Assembly: GCA_032718475.1 (NCBI GenBank) | Contig: JAUCBJ010008084.1 | Span: 1 to 64,000 of the forward strand | Source: Nemertoderma westbladi | Lineage: Eukaryota; Xenacoelomorpha; Nemertodermatida; Nemertodermatidae | Reading direction: 5' to 3' | Length of the DNA: 64,000 nt | Shown: positions 39,982 to 53,214 of the stretch, in pieces | Layout of the letters: every line of letters begins with the position of its first letter | Position numbering within the stretch: the first letter of the stretch is position 1 | Position numbers and translations under genes: made by a program | Notes under the pieces: generated by a model | The model's input: only the letters and a program-made list of their open reading frames with translations | The model's database searches: none | What the model was told of the DNA's origin: nothing

Positions 39982-42900
39982 AGCAGGTTATAGAGGCGGG
40001 TAGATAGAACCAAAACAATAAACGATAGTTAACAAATGTTACAAGATTATGCAGGTTAGTAAAGGAGCAGGTTATAGAGGTGGGTAGATAGAACCAAAAC
40101 AATAAACGATAGTTAACAGAGATTATGCAGGTTAGTAAAGGAGCAGGTTACAGAGGCAGGTATATAGAACCAAAACAATAAACGATAGTTAACACGTGTT
40201 ACTAGATTACGCAGGTTAGTAAAGGAGCAGGCTATAGAGGAGGGTAGATATAACCAAAACAATAAACGATAGTTAACACATGTTACAATATTATGTAGGT
40301 TAGTAAAGGAGCAGTTATAGAGGCGGGTAGATAGAACCAAAAACAATAAACGATAGATGACACATGTTACAAGATCACGCAGGTTAGTAAAGGAGCAGGT
40401 TATAGAGGTGGGTAGATAGAACCAAAACAATAAACGATAGTTAACACATGTTACAAGATTATGCAGGTTAGTAAAGGAGCAGACTATAGAGGCGGGTAGA
40501 TAGAACCAAAACAATAAACGATAGTTAACACATGTTACAATATTATGCAGGTTAGTAAAGGAACAGGTTATAGGGGCGGGTAGATAGAACCAAAACAATA
40601 AACGATAGTTGACACATGTTACAAGATTATGCAGGTTAGTAAAGGAGCAGGTTATAGAGGAGGGTAGATAGAACCAAAACAATAAACGATAGTTAACACA
40701 TGTTACAAGATTATGCCGGTTAGTAAAGGAGCAGGTTATAGAGGCGGGTAGATATAACCAAAACAATAAACTATAGTTAACACATGTTACAAGATTATGC
40801 AGGTTAGTAAAGGAGCAGGTTATAGAGGCGGCAAGATAGAACCAAAACAATAAATGATAGTTAACACATGTTACAAGATTATGCAGGATAGTAAAGGAGC
40901 AGGTTATAGAGGCGGGTAGATAGAACCAAAACAATAAACGATAGTTAACACATGTTACAAGATTATGCAGGTTAGTAAAAGAGCAGGCTATAGAAGAGGG
41001 TAGATAGAACCAAAACAATAAACGATAGTTAACACATGTTACAAGATTATGTAGGTTAGTAAAGGAGCAGGTTATAGAGGCGGGTAGATAGAACCAAAAG
41101 AATAAACGATAGTTAACACATGTTACAAGATTATGCAGGTTAGTAAAGGAGCAGGTTACAGAGGCAGGTACATAGAACCAAAACAATAAACGATAGTTAA
41201 CACGTGTTACTAGATTACGCAGGTTAGTAAAGGAGCAGGTTATAGAGGCGGGTAGATAGAACCAAAACAATAAACGATAGTTAACACATGTTACAAGATT
41301 ATGCCAGTTAGTAAAGGAGCAGGTTATAGAGGTGGGTAGATAGAACCAAAACAATAAACGATAGTTAACACATGTTACAAGATTATGCAGGTTAGTAATG
41401 GAGCAGATTATAGAGGAGGGTAGATAGAACCAAAACAATAAACGATAGTTAACACATGTTATAAGATTATGCAGGTTAGTAAAGGAGCAGGTTATAGAGG
41501 CGGGTAGATAGAACCAAAACAATAAGCGATAGTTAACACATGTTACATGATTATGTAGGTTAGTAAAGGAGCAGTTATAGAGGCGGATAGATAGAACCAA
41601 AACAATAAACGATAGTTGACACATGTTACAAGATTATGCAGGTTAGTAAAGGAGCAGGTTATAGAGGAGGGTAGATAGAACCAAAACAATAAACGATAGT
41701 TAACACATGTTACAAGATTATGCCGGTTAGTAAAGGAGCAGGTTATAGAGGCGGGTAGATAGAACCAAAACAATAAACGATAGTTAACACATATTACAAG
41801 ATTATGCAGGTTAGTAAAGGAGAAGGTTATAGAGGCGGGTAGATAGAACCAAAACAATAAACGATAGTTAACACATGTTACAAGATTATGCAGGTTAGTA
41901 AAGGAGCAGGCTATAGAAGAGGGTAGATAGAACCAAAACAATAAACGATAGTTAACACATGTTACAAGCTTATGCCGGTTAGTAAAGGAGCAGGTTATAG
42001 AGGCGGGTAGATAGAACCAAAACAATAAACGATAGTTAACACATATTACAAGATTATGCAGGTTAGTAAAGGAGCAGGTTATAGAGGCGGGTAGATAGAA
42101 CCATAACAATAAACGATAGTTAACACATGTTATAAGATTATGCAGGTTAGTAAAGAAGCAGGCTATAGAGGCGGGTAGATAGAACCAAAACAATAAACGA
42201 TAGTTAACACATGTTGCAAGATTATGCAGGTTAGTAAAGGAGCAGGTTACAGAGGCAGGTACATAGAACCAAAACAATAAACGATAGTTAACACGTGTTA
42301 CAATATGTAGGTTAGTAAAGAATCAGGTTGCGGAGGCGGATAGATTGAACCAAAACAATAAACGATAGTTAACACATGTTACAAGATTATGTAGGTTAGT
42401 AAAGGAGCAGTTATAGAGGCGGGTAGATAGAATCAAAACAATAAACGTTAGTTGACACATGTTACAAGATTATGCAGGTTAGTAAAGGAGCAGGCTATAG
42501 AAGAGGGTAGATAGAACCAAAACAATAAACAATAGTTAACACATGTTACAATATTATGCAGGTTAGTAAAGAAGCAGGCTATAGAGGCGGGTAGATAGAA
42601 CCAAAACAATAAACGATAGTTAACACATGTTACAAGATTATGCAGGATAGTAAAGAAGCAGGCTATAGAGGCGGGTAGATAGAACCAAAACAATAAACGA
42701 TAGTTAACACATGTTACAATATTATGCAGGTTAGTAAAGAAGCAGGCTATAGAGGCGGGTAGATAGAACCAAAACAATAAACGATAGTTAACACATGTTA
42801 CAATATTATGCAGGTTAGTAAAGAAGCAGGTTATAGAGGCGGGTAGATAGAACCAAAACAATAAACGATAGTTAACACATGTTATAAGATTATGCAGGTT

Positions 42901-45900
42901 AGTAAAGAAGCAGGCTATAGAGGCGGGTAGATAGAACCAAAACAATAAACGATAGTTAACACATGTTACAATATTATGCAGGTTAGTAAAGAAGCAGGCT
43001 ATAGAGGCGGGTAGATAGAACCAAAACAATAAACAATAGTTAACACATGTTACAATATTATGCAGGTTAGTAAAGAAGCAGGCTATAGAGGCGGGTAGAT
43101 AGAACCAAAACAATAAACGATAGTTAACACATGTTACAATATTATGCAGGTTAGTAAAGAAGCAGGCTATAGAGGCGGGTAGATAGAACCAAAACAATAA
43201 ACGGTAGTTAACACATGTTGCAAGATTATGCAGGTTAGTAAAGGAGCAGACTATAGAGGCGGGAAGATAGAATCAAAACAATAAACGATAGTTAACACAT
43301 GTTACTAGATTATGCAGGTTAGTAAAGGAGCAGACTATAGAGGCGGGATGATAGAACCAAAACAATAAACGATAGTTAACACATGTTACAAGATTATGCA
43401 GGTTAGTAAAGGAGCAGGCTATAGAAGAGGGTAGATAGAACCAAAACAATAAACAATAGTTAACACATGTTACAATATTATGCAGGTTAGTAAAGGAGCA
43501 GACTATAGAGGCGGGAAGATAGAACCAAAACAATAAACGATAGTTAACACATGTTACAAGATTATGCAGGTTAGTAAAGGAGCAGGCTATAGAAGAGGGT
43601 AGATAGAACCAAAACAATAAACGATAGTTAACACATGTTACAAGCTTATGTAGGTTAGTAAAGGAGCAGGTTATAGAGGTGGGTAGATAGAACCAAAACA
43701 ATAAACGATAGTTAACACATGTTACAAGATTATGCAGGTTAGTAAAGGAGCAGGTTATAGAGGCGGGTAGATAGAACCAAAATAATAAACGATAGATAAC
43801 AGAGATTATGCAGGTTAGTAAAGGAGCAGGTTACAGAGGCAGGTATATAGAACCAAAACAATAAACGATAATTAACACGTGTTACTAGATTACGCAGGTT
43901 AGTAAAGGAGCAGGCTATAGAGGAGGGTAGATATAACCAAAACAATAAACGATAGTTAACACATGTTACAAGCTTATGTAGGTTAGTAAAGGAGCAGGTT
44001 ATAGAGGCGGGTAGATAGAACCAAAACAATAAACGATAGTTAACACATGTTACAAGATTATGCAGGTTAGTAAAGGAGCAGGTTATAGAGGCGGGTAGAT
44101 AGAACCAAAATAATAAACGATAGATAACAGAGATTATGCAGGTTAGTAAAGGAGCAGGTTACAGAGGCAGGTATATAGAACCAAAACAATAAACGATAAT
44201 TAACACGTGTTACTAGATTACGCAGGTTAGTAAAGGAGCAGGCTATAGAGGAGGGTAGATATAACCAAAACAATAAACGATAGTTAACACATGTTACAAG
44301 ATTATGCAGGTTAGTAAAGGAGCAGACTATAGAGGCGGGTAGATAGAACCAAAACAATAAACGATAGTTAACACATGTTACAAGATTATGCAGGTTAGTA
44401 AAGGAGCAGACTATAGAGGCGGGTAGATAGAACCAAAACAATAAACGATAGTTAACACATGTTACAAGATTATGTAGGTTAGTAAAGGAGCAGGCTATAG
44501 AAGAGGGTAGATAAAACCAAAACAATAAACGATAGTTAACACATGTTACAAGATTATGTAGGTTAGTAAAGGAGCAGGTTATAGAGGCGGGTAGATAGAA
44601 CCAAAAGAATAAACGATAGTTAACACATGTTACAAGATTATGCAGGTTAGTAAAGGAGCAGGTTACAGAGGCAGGTACATAGAACGAAAACAATAAACGA
44701 TAGTTAACACGTGTTACTAGATTACGCAGGTTAGTAAAGGAGCAGGTTATAGAGGCGGGTAGATAGAACCAAAACAATAAACGATAGTTAACACATGTTA
44801 CAAGATTATGCAGGTTAGTAATGGAGCAGATTATAGAGGAGGGTAGATAGAACCAAAACAATAAACGATAGTTAACACATGTTATAAGATTATGCAGGTT
44901 AGTAAAGGAGCAGGTTATAGAGGCGGGTAGATAGAACCAAAACAATAAGCGATAGTTAACACATGTTACAAGATTATGTAGGTTAGTAAAGGAGCAGTTA
45001 TAGAGGCGGGTAGATAGAACCAAAACAATAAACGATAGTTGATACATGTTACAAGATTATGCAGGTTAGTAAAGGAGCAGGTTATAGAGGAGGGTAGATA
45101 TAACCAAAACAATAAAACGATAGTTAACACATGTTACAAGATTATGCAGGTTATTAAAGGATCAGGTTATAGAGGCGGGTAGATATGACCAAAACAATAA
45201 ACGATAGTTAACACATGTTACAAGATTATATAGGTTAGTAAAGGAGCAGTTATAGAGGCGGGTAGATAGAACCAAAACAATAAACGATAGTTGACACATG
45301 TTACAAGATTATGCAGGTTAGTAAAGGAGCAGGTTATTGAGGAGGGTAGATATAACCAAAACAATAAACGATAGTTAACACATGTTACAAGATTATGTAG
45401 TTTAGTAAAGGAGCAGATATAGAGGGTAGATATAACCAAAACAATAAACGATAGTTAACACATGTTACAAGCTTATGTAGGTTAGTAAAGGAGCAGGTTA
45501 TAGAGGCGGGTAGATAGAACCAAAACAATAAACGATAGTTAACACATGTTACAAGATTATGCAGGTTAGTAAAGGAGCAGGTTATAGAGGCGGGTAGATA
45601 GAACCAAAATAATAAACGATAGATAACAGAGATTATGCAGGTTAGTAAAGGAGCAGGTTACAGAGGCAGGTATATAGAACCAAAACAATAAACGATAATT
45701 AACACGTGTTACTAGATTACGCAGGTTAGTAAAGGAGCAGGCTATAGAGGAGGGTAGATATAACCAAAACAATAAACGATAGTTAACACATGTTACAAGA
45801 TTATGCAGGTTAGTAAAGGAGCAGACTATAGAGGCGGGTAGATAGAACCAAAACAATAAACGATAGTTAACACATGTTACAAGATTATGCAGGTTAGTAA

Positions 45901-47755
45901 AGGAGCAGACTATAGAGGCGGGTAGATAGAACCAAAACAATAAACGATAGTTAACACATGTTACAAGATTATGTAGGTTAGTAAAGGAGCAGTTATAGAG
46001 GCGGGTAGATAGAACCAAAACAATAAACGATAGTTAACACATGTTACAAGATTATGTAGGTTAGTAAAGGAGCAGGTTATAGAGGCGGGTAGATAGAACC
46101 AAAAGAATAAACGATAGTTAACACATGTTACAAGATTATGCAGGTTAGTAAAGGAGCAGGTTACAGAGGCAGGTACATAGAACGAAAACAATAAACGATA
46201 GTTAACACGTGTTACTAGATTACGCAGGTTAGTAAAGGAGCAGGTTATAGAGGCGGGTAGATAGAACCAAAACAATAAACGATAGTTAACACATGTTACA
46301 AGATTATGCAGGTTAGTAATGGAGCAGATTATAGAGGAGGGTAGATAGAACCAAAACAATAAACGATAGTTAACACATGTTATAAGATTATGCAGGTTAG
46401 TAAAGGAGCAGGTTATAGAGGCGGGTAGATAGAACCAAAACAATAAGCGATAGTTAACACATGTTACAAGATTATGTAGGTTAGTAAAGGAGCAGTTATA
46501 GAGGCGGGTAGATAGAACCAAAACAATAAACGATAGTTGATACATGTTACAAGATTATGCAGGTTAGTAAAGGAGCAGGTTATAGAGGAGGGTAGATATA
46601 ACCAAAACAATAAAACGATAGTTAACACATGTTACAAGATTATGCAGGTTATTAAAGGATCAGGTTATAGAGGCGGGTAGATATGACCAAAACAATAAAC
46701 GATAGTTAACACATGTTACAAGATTATATAGGTTAGTAAAGGAGCAGTTATAGAGGCGGGTAGATAGAACCAAAACAATAAACGATAGTTGACACATGTT
46801 ACAAGATTATGCAGGTTAGTAAAGGAGCAGGTTATTGAGGAGGGTAGATATAACCAAAACAATAAACGATAGTTAACACATGTTACAAGATTATGTAGTT
46901 TAGTAAAGGAGCAGATATAGAGGCCGGTAGATAGAACGAAAACAATAAACGTTAGTTGACACATGTTACAAGATTATGCAGGTTAGTAAAGGAGCAGGTT
47001 ATAGAGGCGGGTAGACAGAACTAAAACAATAAACGATAGTTAACACATGTTACAAGATTATGCAGGTTAGTAAAGGAGCAGGTTATAGAGGCGGGTAGAT
47101 AGAACCAAAACAATAAATGATAGTTAACACATGTTACAAGATTATACAGGTTAGTAAAGGAGAGGGTTTATAGAGGAGGGTAGATAGAACCAAAACAATA
47201 AACGATAGTTAACACATGTTACAAGATTATGCAGGATAGTAAAGGAGCAGGTTATAGAGGCGGGTAGATAGAACCAAAACAATAAACGATAGTTAAGACA
47301 TGTTACAAGATTATGCAGGTTAGTAAAAGAGCAGGCTATAGAAGAGGGTAGATAGAACCAAAACAATAAACGATAGTTAACACATGTTACAAGATTATGT
47401 AGGTTAGTAAAGGAGCAGGTTATAGAGGCAGGTAGATAGAACCAAAAGAAAAAATGATAGTTAACACATGTTACAAGATTATGCAGGTTAATAAAGGAGC
47501 AGGTTACAGAGGCAGGTACATAGAACCAAAACAATAAACGATAGTTAACACGTGTTACAATATGTAGGTTAGTAAAGAATCAGGTTGCGGAGGCGGATAG
47601 ATTGAACCAAAACAATAAATGATTAACTCGTGTTAGAAAATTATGCAGGTTAGTAAAGGAGTAGGTTACCGAGGCGTGTAGATAGAACCAAAACAATAAA
47701 CGATATTTAACACGTGTTACAAGATTATGTAGATTAGTACAGGAGCAGGTTACAG
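39982..47755 (+). repeat. 84-bp satellite array B, about 92 monomers
   Basis: Same monomer as array A, with its own common variants (TATAACCAAAAC, AGGAGGGTAGATA, GGCAGGTACATAG, ACGTGTTACTAGATTACGC). Multi-monomer blocks are duplicated: the unusual ATAATAAACGATAGATAACAG junction occurs at about 43780, 44106 and 45604, and the stretch from about 44100 to 45420 recurs about 1498-1499 bp later. The last monomers (about 47570-47755) are increasingly diverged, marking the true right edge of the array. Long minus-strand open frames are by-products of the period. Confidence 0.97.
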
Positions 47756-48840
47756 TGAAGCACCGAATTACACAGACATATATAGCGTATATATATTCAA
47801 ATATTATTGTTAGAGTTAAATATACGTGAAAAAAAACTGGAGAGAGTGAAACGTTGTATATGTATGAAGGACTTTAAACGTAAAGATACAAGCATACCCG
47901 GAGGTGCCTCTATATATGAGTAATGAAGTTGAATTGAAGAACAACGACCTTTCATTGTCTGGCAATACAAAACCATATCTGATCGAACATACCGATAACA
48001 CAATAAATTATCCAAAAAAACCTCACGCATATTACAATACCGGTACATAGGCCTAAACTAGCTGACTAGGCCTATATAAATATCATACATTATTACGGTT
48101 ATTTCTTACAGTAGTAGCAAAATTCCCTTTTCTGTTTTAGTACAAACGGAATTTTTTGAAAATTTGCGAGGATTGAAATTAAATATATGCATTATGCTGT
48201 CAGAAAATGTATTACATTTTATACACTGAAAATAATTTAAGATGTCTTAACATTTTAGAATAGACCTATATCAGAATATTATTGTATTATATTATATGTA
48301 ATTTTCGTGATTTGAAGTAAATTTGGGAGCGCATCAGTATTGCGCGCTGCGCTGTTGCGTACCGCACACATCACTCACCTGTGTGCACACCTAGCAGCTG
48401 GTGCGCTGCGCGGCTATTTTCTGCCACAGTGGTACCGTTACTATAAAGCATAATTACCCGATTACCCGTACAGACATACCGGTACTAACACTGAAATAAC
48501 TAACATACCGGTATCTATGAAGTTGGTTTGGTAGGCTCAATCGTGTTTTGTTTTGTTTCGTTTAATGCTAATTTTAATGTCTATGACGGTATTCAGTATT
48601 AGCAGTCGGATTTTTTGATCATAAATTTTTTAAATATTGTGGTTTGAATGAGTAAAAAAATGTTTTTTTGTAAAGAGAATACAGGAATATCTATTTTAAT
48701 TAAAATATTGTTGAATCCAACCAATGTATATTGTATATTGTTGTTTGGCATAATTTTAATAATACCATATGTTTTATTGCATGTCAATATTGACATCTAA
48801 TGTCAATATTGAGGGTTCTTATGTTCATTTATCCCCCACC
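47756..48840. other. AT-rich intergenic sequence, no gene seen
   Basis: No coding motif or transposon end recognised. It contains two TAGGCCTA palindromes (48048, 48067), several TACCGGTA-type palindromes, and a GC-rich patch at about 48330-48420 (GCGCGCTGCGCTGTTGCG). Confidence 0.55.
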
Positions 48841-48844
48841 AAAT

Positions 48845-50030
48845 CTATTTAGAGGCCGTAGCGCAGCATCACAAATACTGAAACGAGCTGTCAAAGCGCT
48901 TTAGTTAGAGCCATTCTTGATGCATTATAAATACTGAAAAGAGCTTTTGAAACTATTCAGGCCTTCGCGCAGCACAGAAGCATGTTAAATACTGAAAAAG
49001 AGCTGCTAAAACTGTTCAGAGTCCTTTGCAGCTTTGTGCAGCATGATAAGTGCAGTTGAAATTGTTCAGAGGGTTTCATGCATCATGAGAAAAACTGAAA
49101 AGAACTGATAAAACTGCCCAGAGGCATTCATACAGTTTGAAAAATACAGAAAAGATATCTTAAAGATGCTCAGAGACCGTTGTGCAGCATGATAAACGCT
49201 GAAAATAAATGTTGAAACTATTCAGAGACCTTTGTGCAGCATGATAAATGCTGAAAAGAGCTGCTGAAACTGTTCAGAGGTCTTCGAGCAGCTTGAGAAG
49301 GACTGAAAATAGGTTTTGAAACTTTTAGGCCTTCGCGCAGAATATGAAATACTGAAAAGAGTTGATAGAACTGTTCAGAGTCCTTCATGCAGCATGATAA
49401 ATGCTGAAAATAATAGTTGAAATTGTTCAGATGGCTTCGTGCAACATGAGAAATGCTGAAAATTGCTGTTGACACTGTTCAGAGGCCTTCATGCAGCATG
49501 AGAAATGCTGAAAAGAGCTGTTGAAACTGTTAAAAGCCCTCATGCAGCATGAGAAATACTGAAATGAGCTCATAAAACTGTTCAGAAAGCAGAATCCTTC
49601 ATGCAGCATGATAAATGCTGAAAAGAACAGTTGAAATTGTTCCATGAGCTTCGTGAAACATGAGAAATGTTTAAAATAGCTGTTAGAACTGTTCAGAGAC
49701 CTTCATGCAGCATGAGAAAGGCTGAAAAGAGCTGTTGAAACTGTTTAATTGAATTCCTGAATTCGTAAAGCATGATAAATGTTGAAATGAGCTGTTTAAA
49801 TTGTTCAGAGGCCTTTGTGCAGCTTAATAAGTACTGAAATAGCTGCGAAATTGTCCAGGCCTTTGCGCTGCATGTGAAATGCTTTGAAACTGTAAAAGGT
49901 TTTAAAACTGTTCTGAAGCCTTTGCGATCATCGCAATTTTCCAACCATGCAGCCATGCAAACACGAATTTTTGAAACAATTCAGAGGCCTTCATGCAGCA
50001 TGGAAAATGCTGAAAATGACTGTTGAAACG
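48845..50030. repeat. Minisatellite with a roughly 52-bp unit
   Basis: About 22 diverged units. A typical unit reads AGGCCTTCATGCAGCATGAG, then AAATGCTGAAAAGAGCTG, then TTGAAACTGTTCAG. Unit length varies by a few bases and identity is moderate, so the array is older than the 84-bp satellite. The minus-strand open frames of 70-87 codons inside follow the repeat and are not taken as genes. Confidence 0.85.
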
Positions 50031-50067
50031 GTTTATACTTATAAGGTATACACACCAAGGTTCCACC

Positions 50068-50336
50068 TTGGTGTAGTGGTTGCATTGAATTCACATCTCC
50101 TGTAGGTCGCGGGTTCGATCCTCACATGGGCCAGGCACCAGGGTAGTTTTCGTTTCGGCCCGAATGCTTTAAAGGGACCAGCCAGGGCGCATCTCTGCCT
50201 CGCATCCTTAAGTGGTAGCTAAATGAGTACTGGAGTTTCCTCTGGGGAGTAAAGTTCTGGGGGACCGCACTGGAAATAAGTTGTCAGACTTTGTGCGTAA
50301 TCCCTGGCCTAGCGGCCGAAGAAAACTTACTTTACT
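50068..50336 (+). mobile_element. tRNA-derived SINE (full-length copy)
   Basis: A tRNA-like head carries an RNA polymerase III A box (TGGTGTAGTGG, about 50089) and B box (GGGTTCGATCC, about 50130) at normal tRNA spacing, followed by a non-tRNA body with GCATCTCTGCCTCGCATCC and TAGCTAAATGAGTACTGG. The 3' tail is TTTACTTTTACTTTG-like. No foldable acceptor stem or CCA-ready 3' end is seen, so it is a SINE and not a tRNA gene. Related pieces are at 50738-50860 (head) and 54140-54225 (body). Confidence 0.82.
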
Positions 50337-50388
50337 TTTACTTTGACAGATACTGAAACCAAATGCCAAATAATATTTTGAATTGAAT

Positions 50389-50677
50389 CGGTCCGACGAA
50401 TCTGTACAAAAAAAAATACAAAAAAATACAATATAGTACAAAAGAGTACAAAAGAGCAAACAGTGCACAGTGCAAAAATAGTACAAAAGAGTGCAAAAAT
50501 AGTACAAAAGAGTACAAACGAGTGAGAAACGCATACAAAACGTGTATACCAGTGTAGTAGGTAGGCCTATACAGTTATACACTACACTTGCACAAACACT
50601 TACACAAATATAATTAATTGTAAGCAAATGCAACGGCACCGAAATATGCGCCGTTACAGTGTCAATTTGTCTAGGAT
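50389..50677 (-). mobile_element. Partial Mutator-like element (one end of the family at 58894-59883)
   Basis: Starts CGGTCCGACGAATCTGTAC, exactly the terminal sequence of the 990-bp element at 58894-59883. It continues with the same (GTACAAAAGA)-type subrepeats and an inner part with GGCACCGAAATATGCGCCG. The other terminal repeat is not seen, so the copy is truncated near 50677. Confidence 0.75.
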
Positions 50678-50737
50678 GGCTAAAACGTCTGTCCTTATCT
50701 GATCTGACGGTATCTGACACTTGTTCCACCTTGGTTC

Positions 50738-50860
50738 AGAGCCCACCTTGGTGTAGTGGTTATATTGAATTCACATCTCGCGGAGGTTGTGGGTTCAATC
50801 CCGGCATGGGGGCCAGGGCCAAGGTAGTTTTCGTTTCAACACGAATGTTGGAAGTGAAGT
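50738..50860 (+). mobile_element. SINE copy, tRNA-like head
   Basis: A box TGGTGTAGTGG and B box GGTTCAATCCC, followed by GTAGTTTTCGTTTCAACACG, matching the head of the SINE at 50068. The body of that SINE is not continued here. A piggyBac-like element starts about 70 bp further on, at 50930. Confidence 0.75.
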
Positions 50861-52261
50861 TGAAGTTTTTTATTGGACGCCAAATTATAGTAATAGTGCC
50901 TACTGTAAAACGAACACAAAGCATATTAACCCTCCCCGGTAACGTGTGGTAAAATAATACCCCAAGGGGATTACTTTTGATATTTTTCGACAATCTTTCA
51001 TATTATGTATGTCCAACTTCATAGTATCTTCCAAAAAACTTGTAATCTAACGATTGTGTGGGTCAAACCCATAAAATTTTGTTTATGAAAAATGTTATGG
51101 GCCCTTAATTTGAAAACAACTTAGTTAGGTAAGATGGGGTATAAAAATACCCCATAACGTTATGGTGCTTTGTGACTCATTTTGGTTTCATTGGAACCAC
51201 AATTGTCGATTTAGTTGTACTAGACAGCTAGAGGTATGTTTTAACTTTGACTTTTAAGACCAAATTATCAGTATTACTGTATTATGAAGCTACTGTATTG
51301 TGTATGGCCTGTATTTCATAAGCCAAGACTTCGTCCTAATCGCGATGTGATAGATTGCTAAGTATATGTGAATAATTCTTATTGTAGGCTTTCTTAGAGG
51401 TGTTCTGGCCTTTTGGGTCTCATTTTGGGTTCATTGAAACTGCAATGTATTATTTAGTTGCACAATAATCACATTTTATGACCAAATCATCATTACTTTT
51501 GCAGTCATGGTGTATATTTCATATTACAATTCAAGATCTTGTGCTATTGCGAGATCTGTATATATATATCACTTTGTTGACTTTTAGTGATGATATTGGA
51601 CTCATTTTATGCTTATTGGAAATGCAATGGTATACTTCAGGGTGTACTTGACCCATAACACCACTAAAAAACCGAAAATGAGAAACACTCTCACAGCTAA
51701 TGCTTCGCTATGATAGTATCTTGTTGCAAAACGCCCCATCGCGACGTTAACGATGATCGCGATTGTAGTGGGATAACTTTTGTAGCATTGGGCGTTGGGT
51801 AGACTTCAACCAAATTGAAAAAAAAATTCACAACTTATTTTTTCACCATTTGGCAAATTCTGTAGGGCGTATTTATAGTCAGATGCCGTCCGATCCGATC
51901 CGATCCGATCCGATGCATTTCGGCAATTATTGTAGCTACAACTGTCAGACTGCAGACTGTACAAGCATCTGGCTGTCTGGAGTGGGGTAGGGCACATATT
52001 TAAAAAATATTTAATTTGCTGAGGTCAATTTTTCGGACTTGTAAATGGCTCCACGCAAGCAGTAGAGCCCAATCTGGCCTCGTTTATAAACGCCAGCTTT
52101 AAATCGTTCAAAAAAAACATTCCTAACATCAACTTTGTCTAAACCCGTCTATGTCTAATTATTTAGTTAATGGAAGGGTCGCAGCCGTCAGCTGGTGGTA
52201 ACCAGTATCGTTCCAAAGATGTGGAGGAGAGACGCGACGTGTGTGGCACTCCTTTCCATTA

Positions 52262-52300
52262 ATTTGTAATGATATCGTTTATTGTTTTGGTTAGTTAGGT
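52262..52300 (-). repeat. Isolated fragment related to the 84-bp satellite monomer
   Basis: On the minus strand this reads AACCAAAACAATAAACGATA followed by TCATTACAAATTA, which aligns to the monomer stretch AACCAAAACAATAAACGATA...TTACAAGATTA with a short gap. It is about 4.5 kb beyond the array edge and in the opposite orientation. Confidence 0.6.
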
Positions 52301-52769
52301 TTCGGTTTGGAGATGGTGTTCTGCGCAATAAAATAATTATCTTATATTTAATTATTTAAGAGGCAATAAATATACTTTAGTATTTTAGCTGCACAAACTA
52401 TCATAACATGTGTGGTAGTGGAATATATTGAAGTAATTAAATGACTATTTTAATTGCAAAATTATATTATATTAAGAAATTTACTGCTTTGCTTAAATTT
52501 ACTTGCACATGCCTTAAACCACCAAGCCACTGAACTTACCAATGGAGATATTTCCAGTGACCATACCATGGACCAATCGCAGGAGACATCTACCTTCTCA
52601 CCTGTGACACCTTCACATGTGCAATGTAGCCAGTGCTGAAAGGCTATGCAACCAATACAGAACCAAACTACTATGTGTGTATGTTGGATGGGCTAAATGT
52701 CTTACAGCAATAAGCTAAACTTGGAACCACCATTATACTATCAGCTGGCTATGATGCCAGTACTGCTCA

Positions 52770-53214
52770 AATTTTGGCGCCCCTTGGAAGGTGGCGCCCG
52801 GGGCCGACCCCCCCCCCCCCCCCCCCCTTCTGCACGCCACTGCACATTTCGGAAACAAGCTACAGTTCGTCGCAGCCCCCAATGAAAAAAAATTAACAAA
52901 AGGAAACATGAAAAAAAATATTATAGGCCTACTTTGAAAAAAATTTCCCGATTTTTTCCCGAATTCCCAAAGTTCCAGAATTTTACAAAAATATCAGAGT
53001 GTTTTATAATGGATATCCCCGGGTAGTAACTAAATTTTGAAAAAAAAATAGAAGTCTTTTCCCAGAGAGGTCTGTTTTCGAGCAAGTCGGTACCCACTGG
53101 TACGGATTTACCACATTACCTTTCGCTAGGGAGGGGGCAAGCCCCCCCCCCCCCAAGATACCTGGGGAGGGGCAGATGCCCCATTGCCCCCCCCCCCCCC
53201 TAGAACCGCCACTG
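52770..53214. mobile_element. Two hAT-like right ends with long C runs
   Basis: Two stretches end in ...GCACGCCACTG (52842) and ...AACCGCCACTG (53214), each just after long C runs (52808-52827; 53142-53154 and 53187-53200). Reversed, they begin CAGTGGCG, the usual start of many hAT elements. The matching other ends and 8-bp duplications were not found, so these are probably truncated copies. Confidence 0.4.

Noticed and set aside
40113-47534. Minus-strand open frames up to 503 codons in array B
   Set aside because: Same reason as for array A: satellite by-products.
50085-50150. Functional tRNA gene
   Set aside because: A and B boxes are present but the stems do not fold convincingly, and a SINE body follows.
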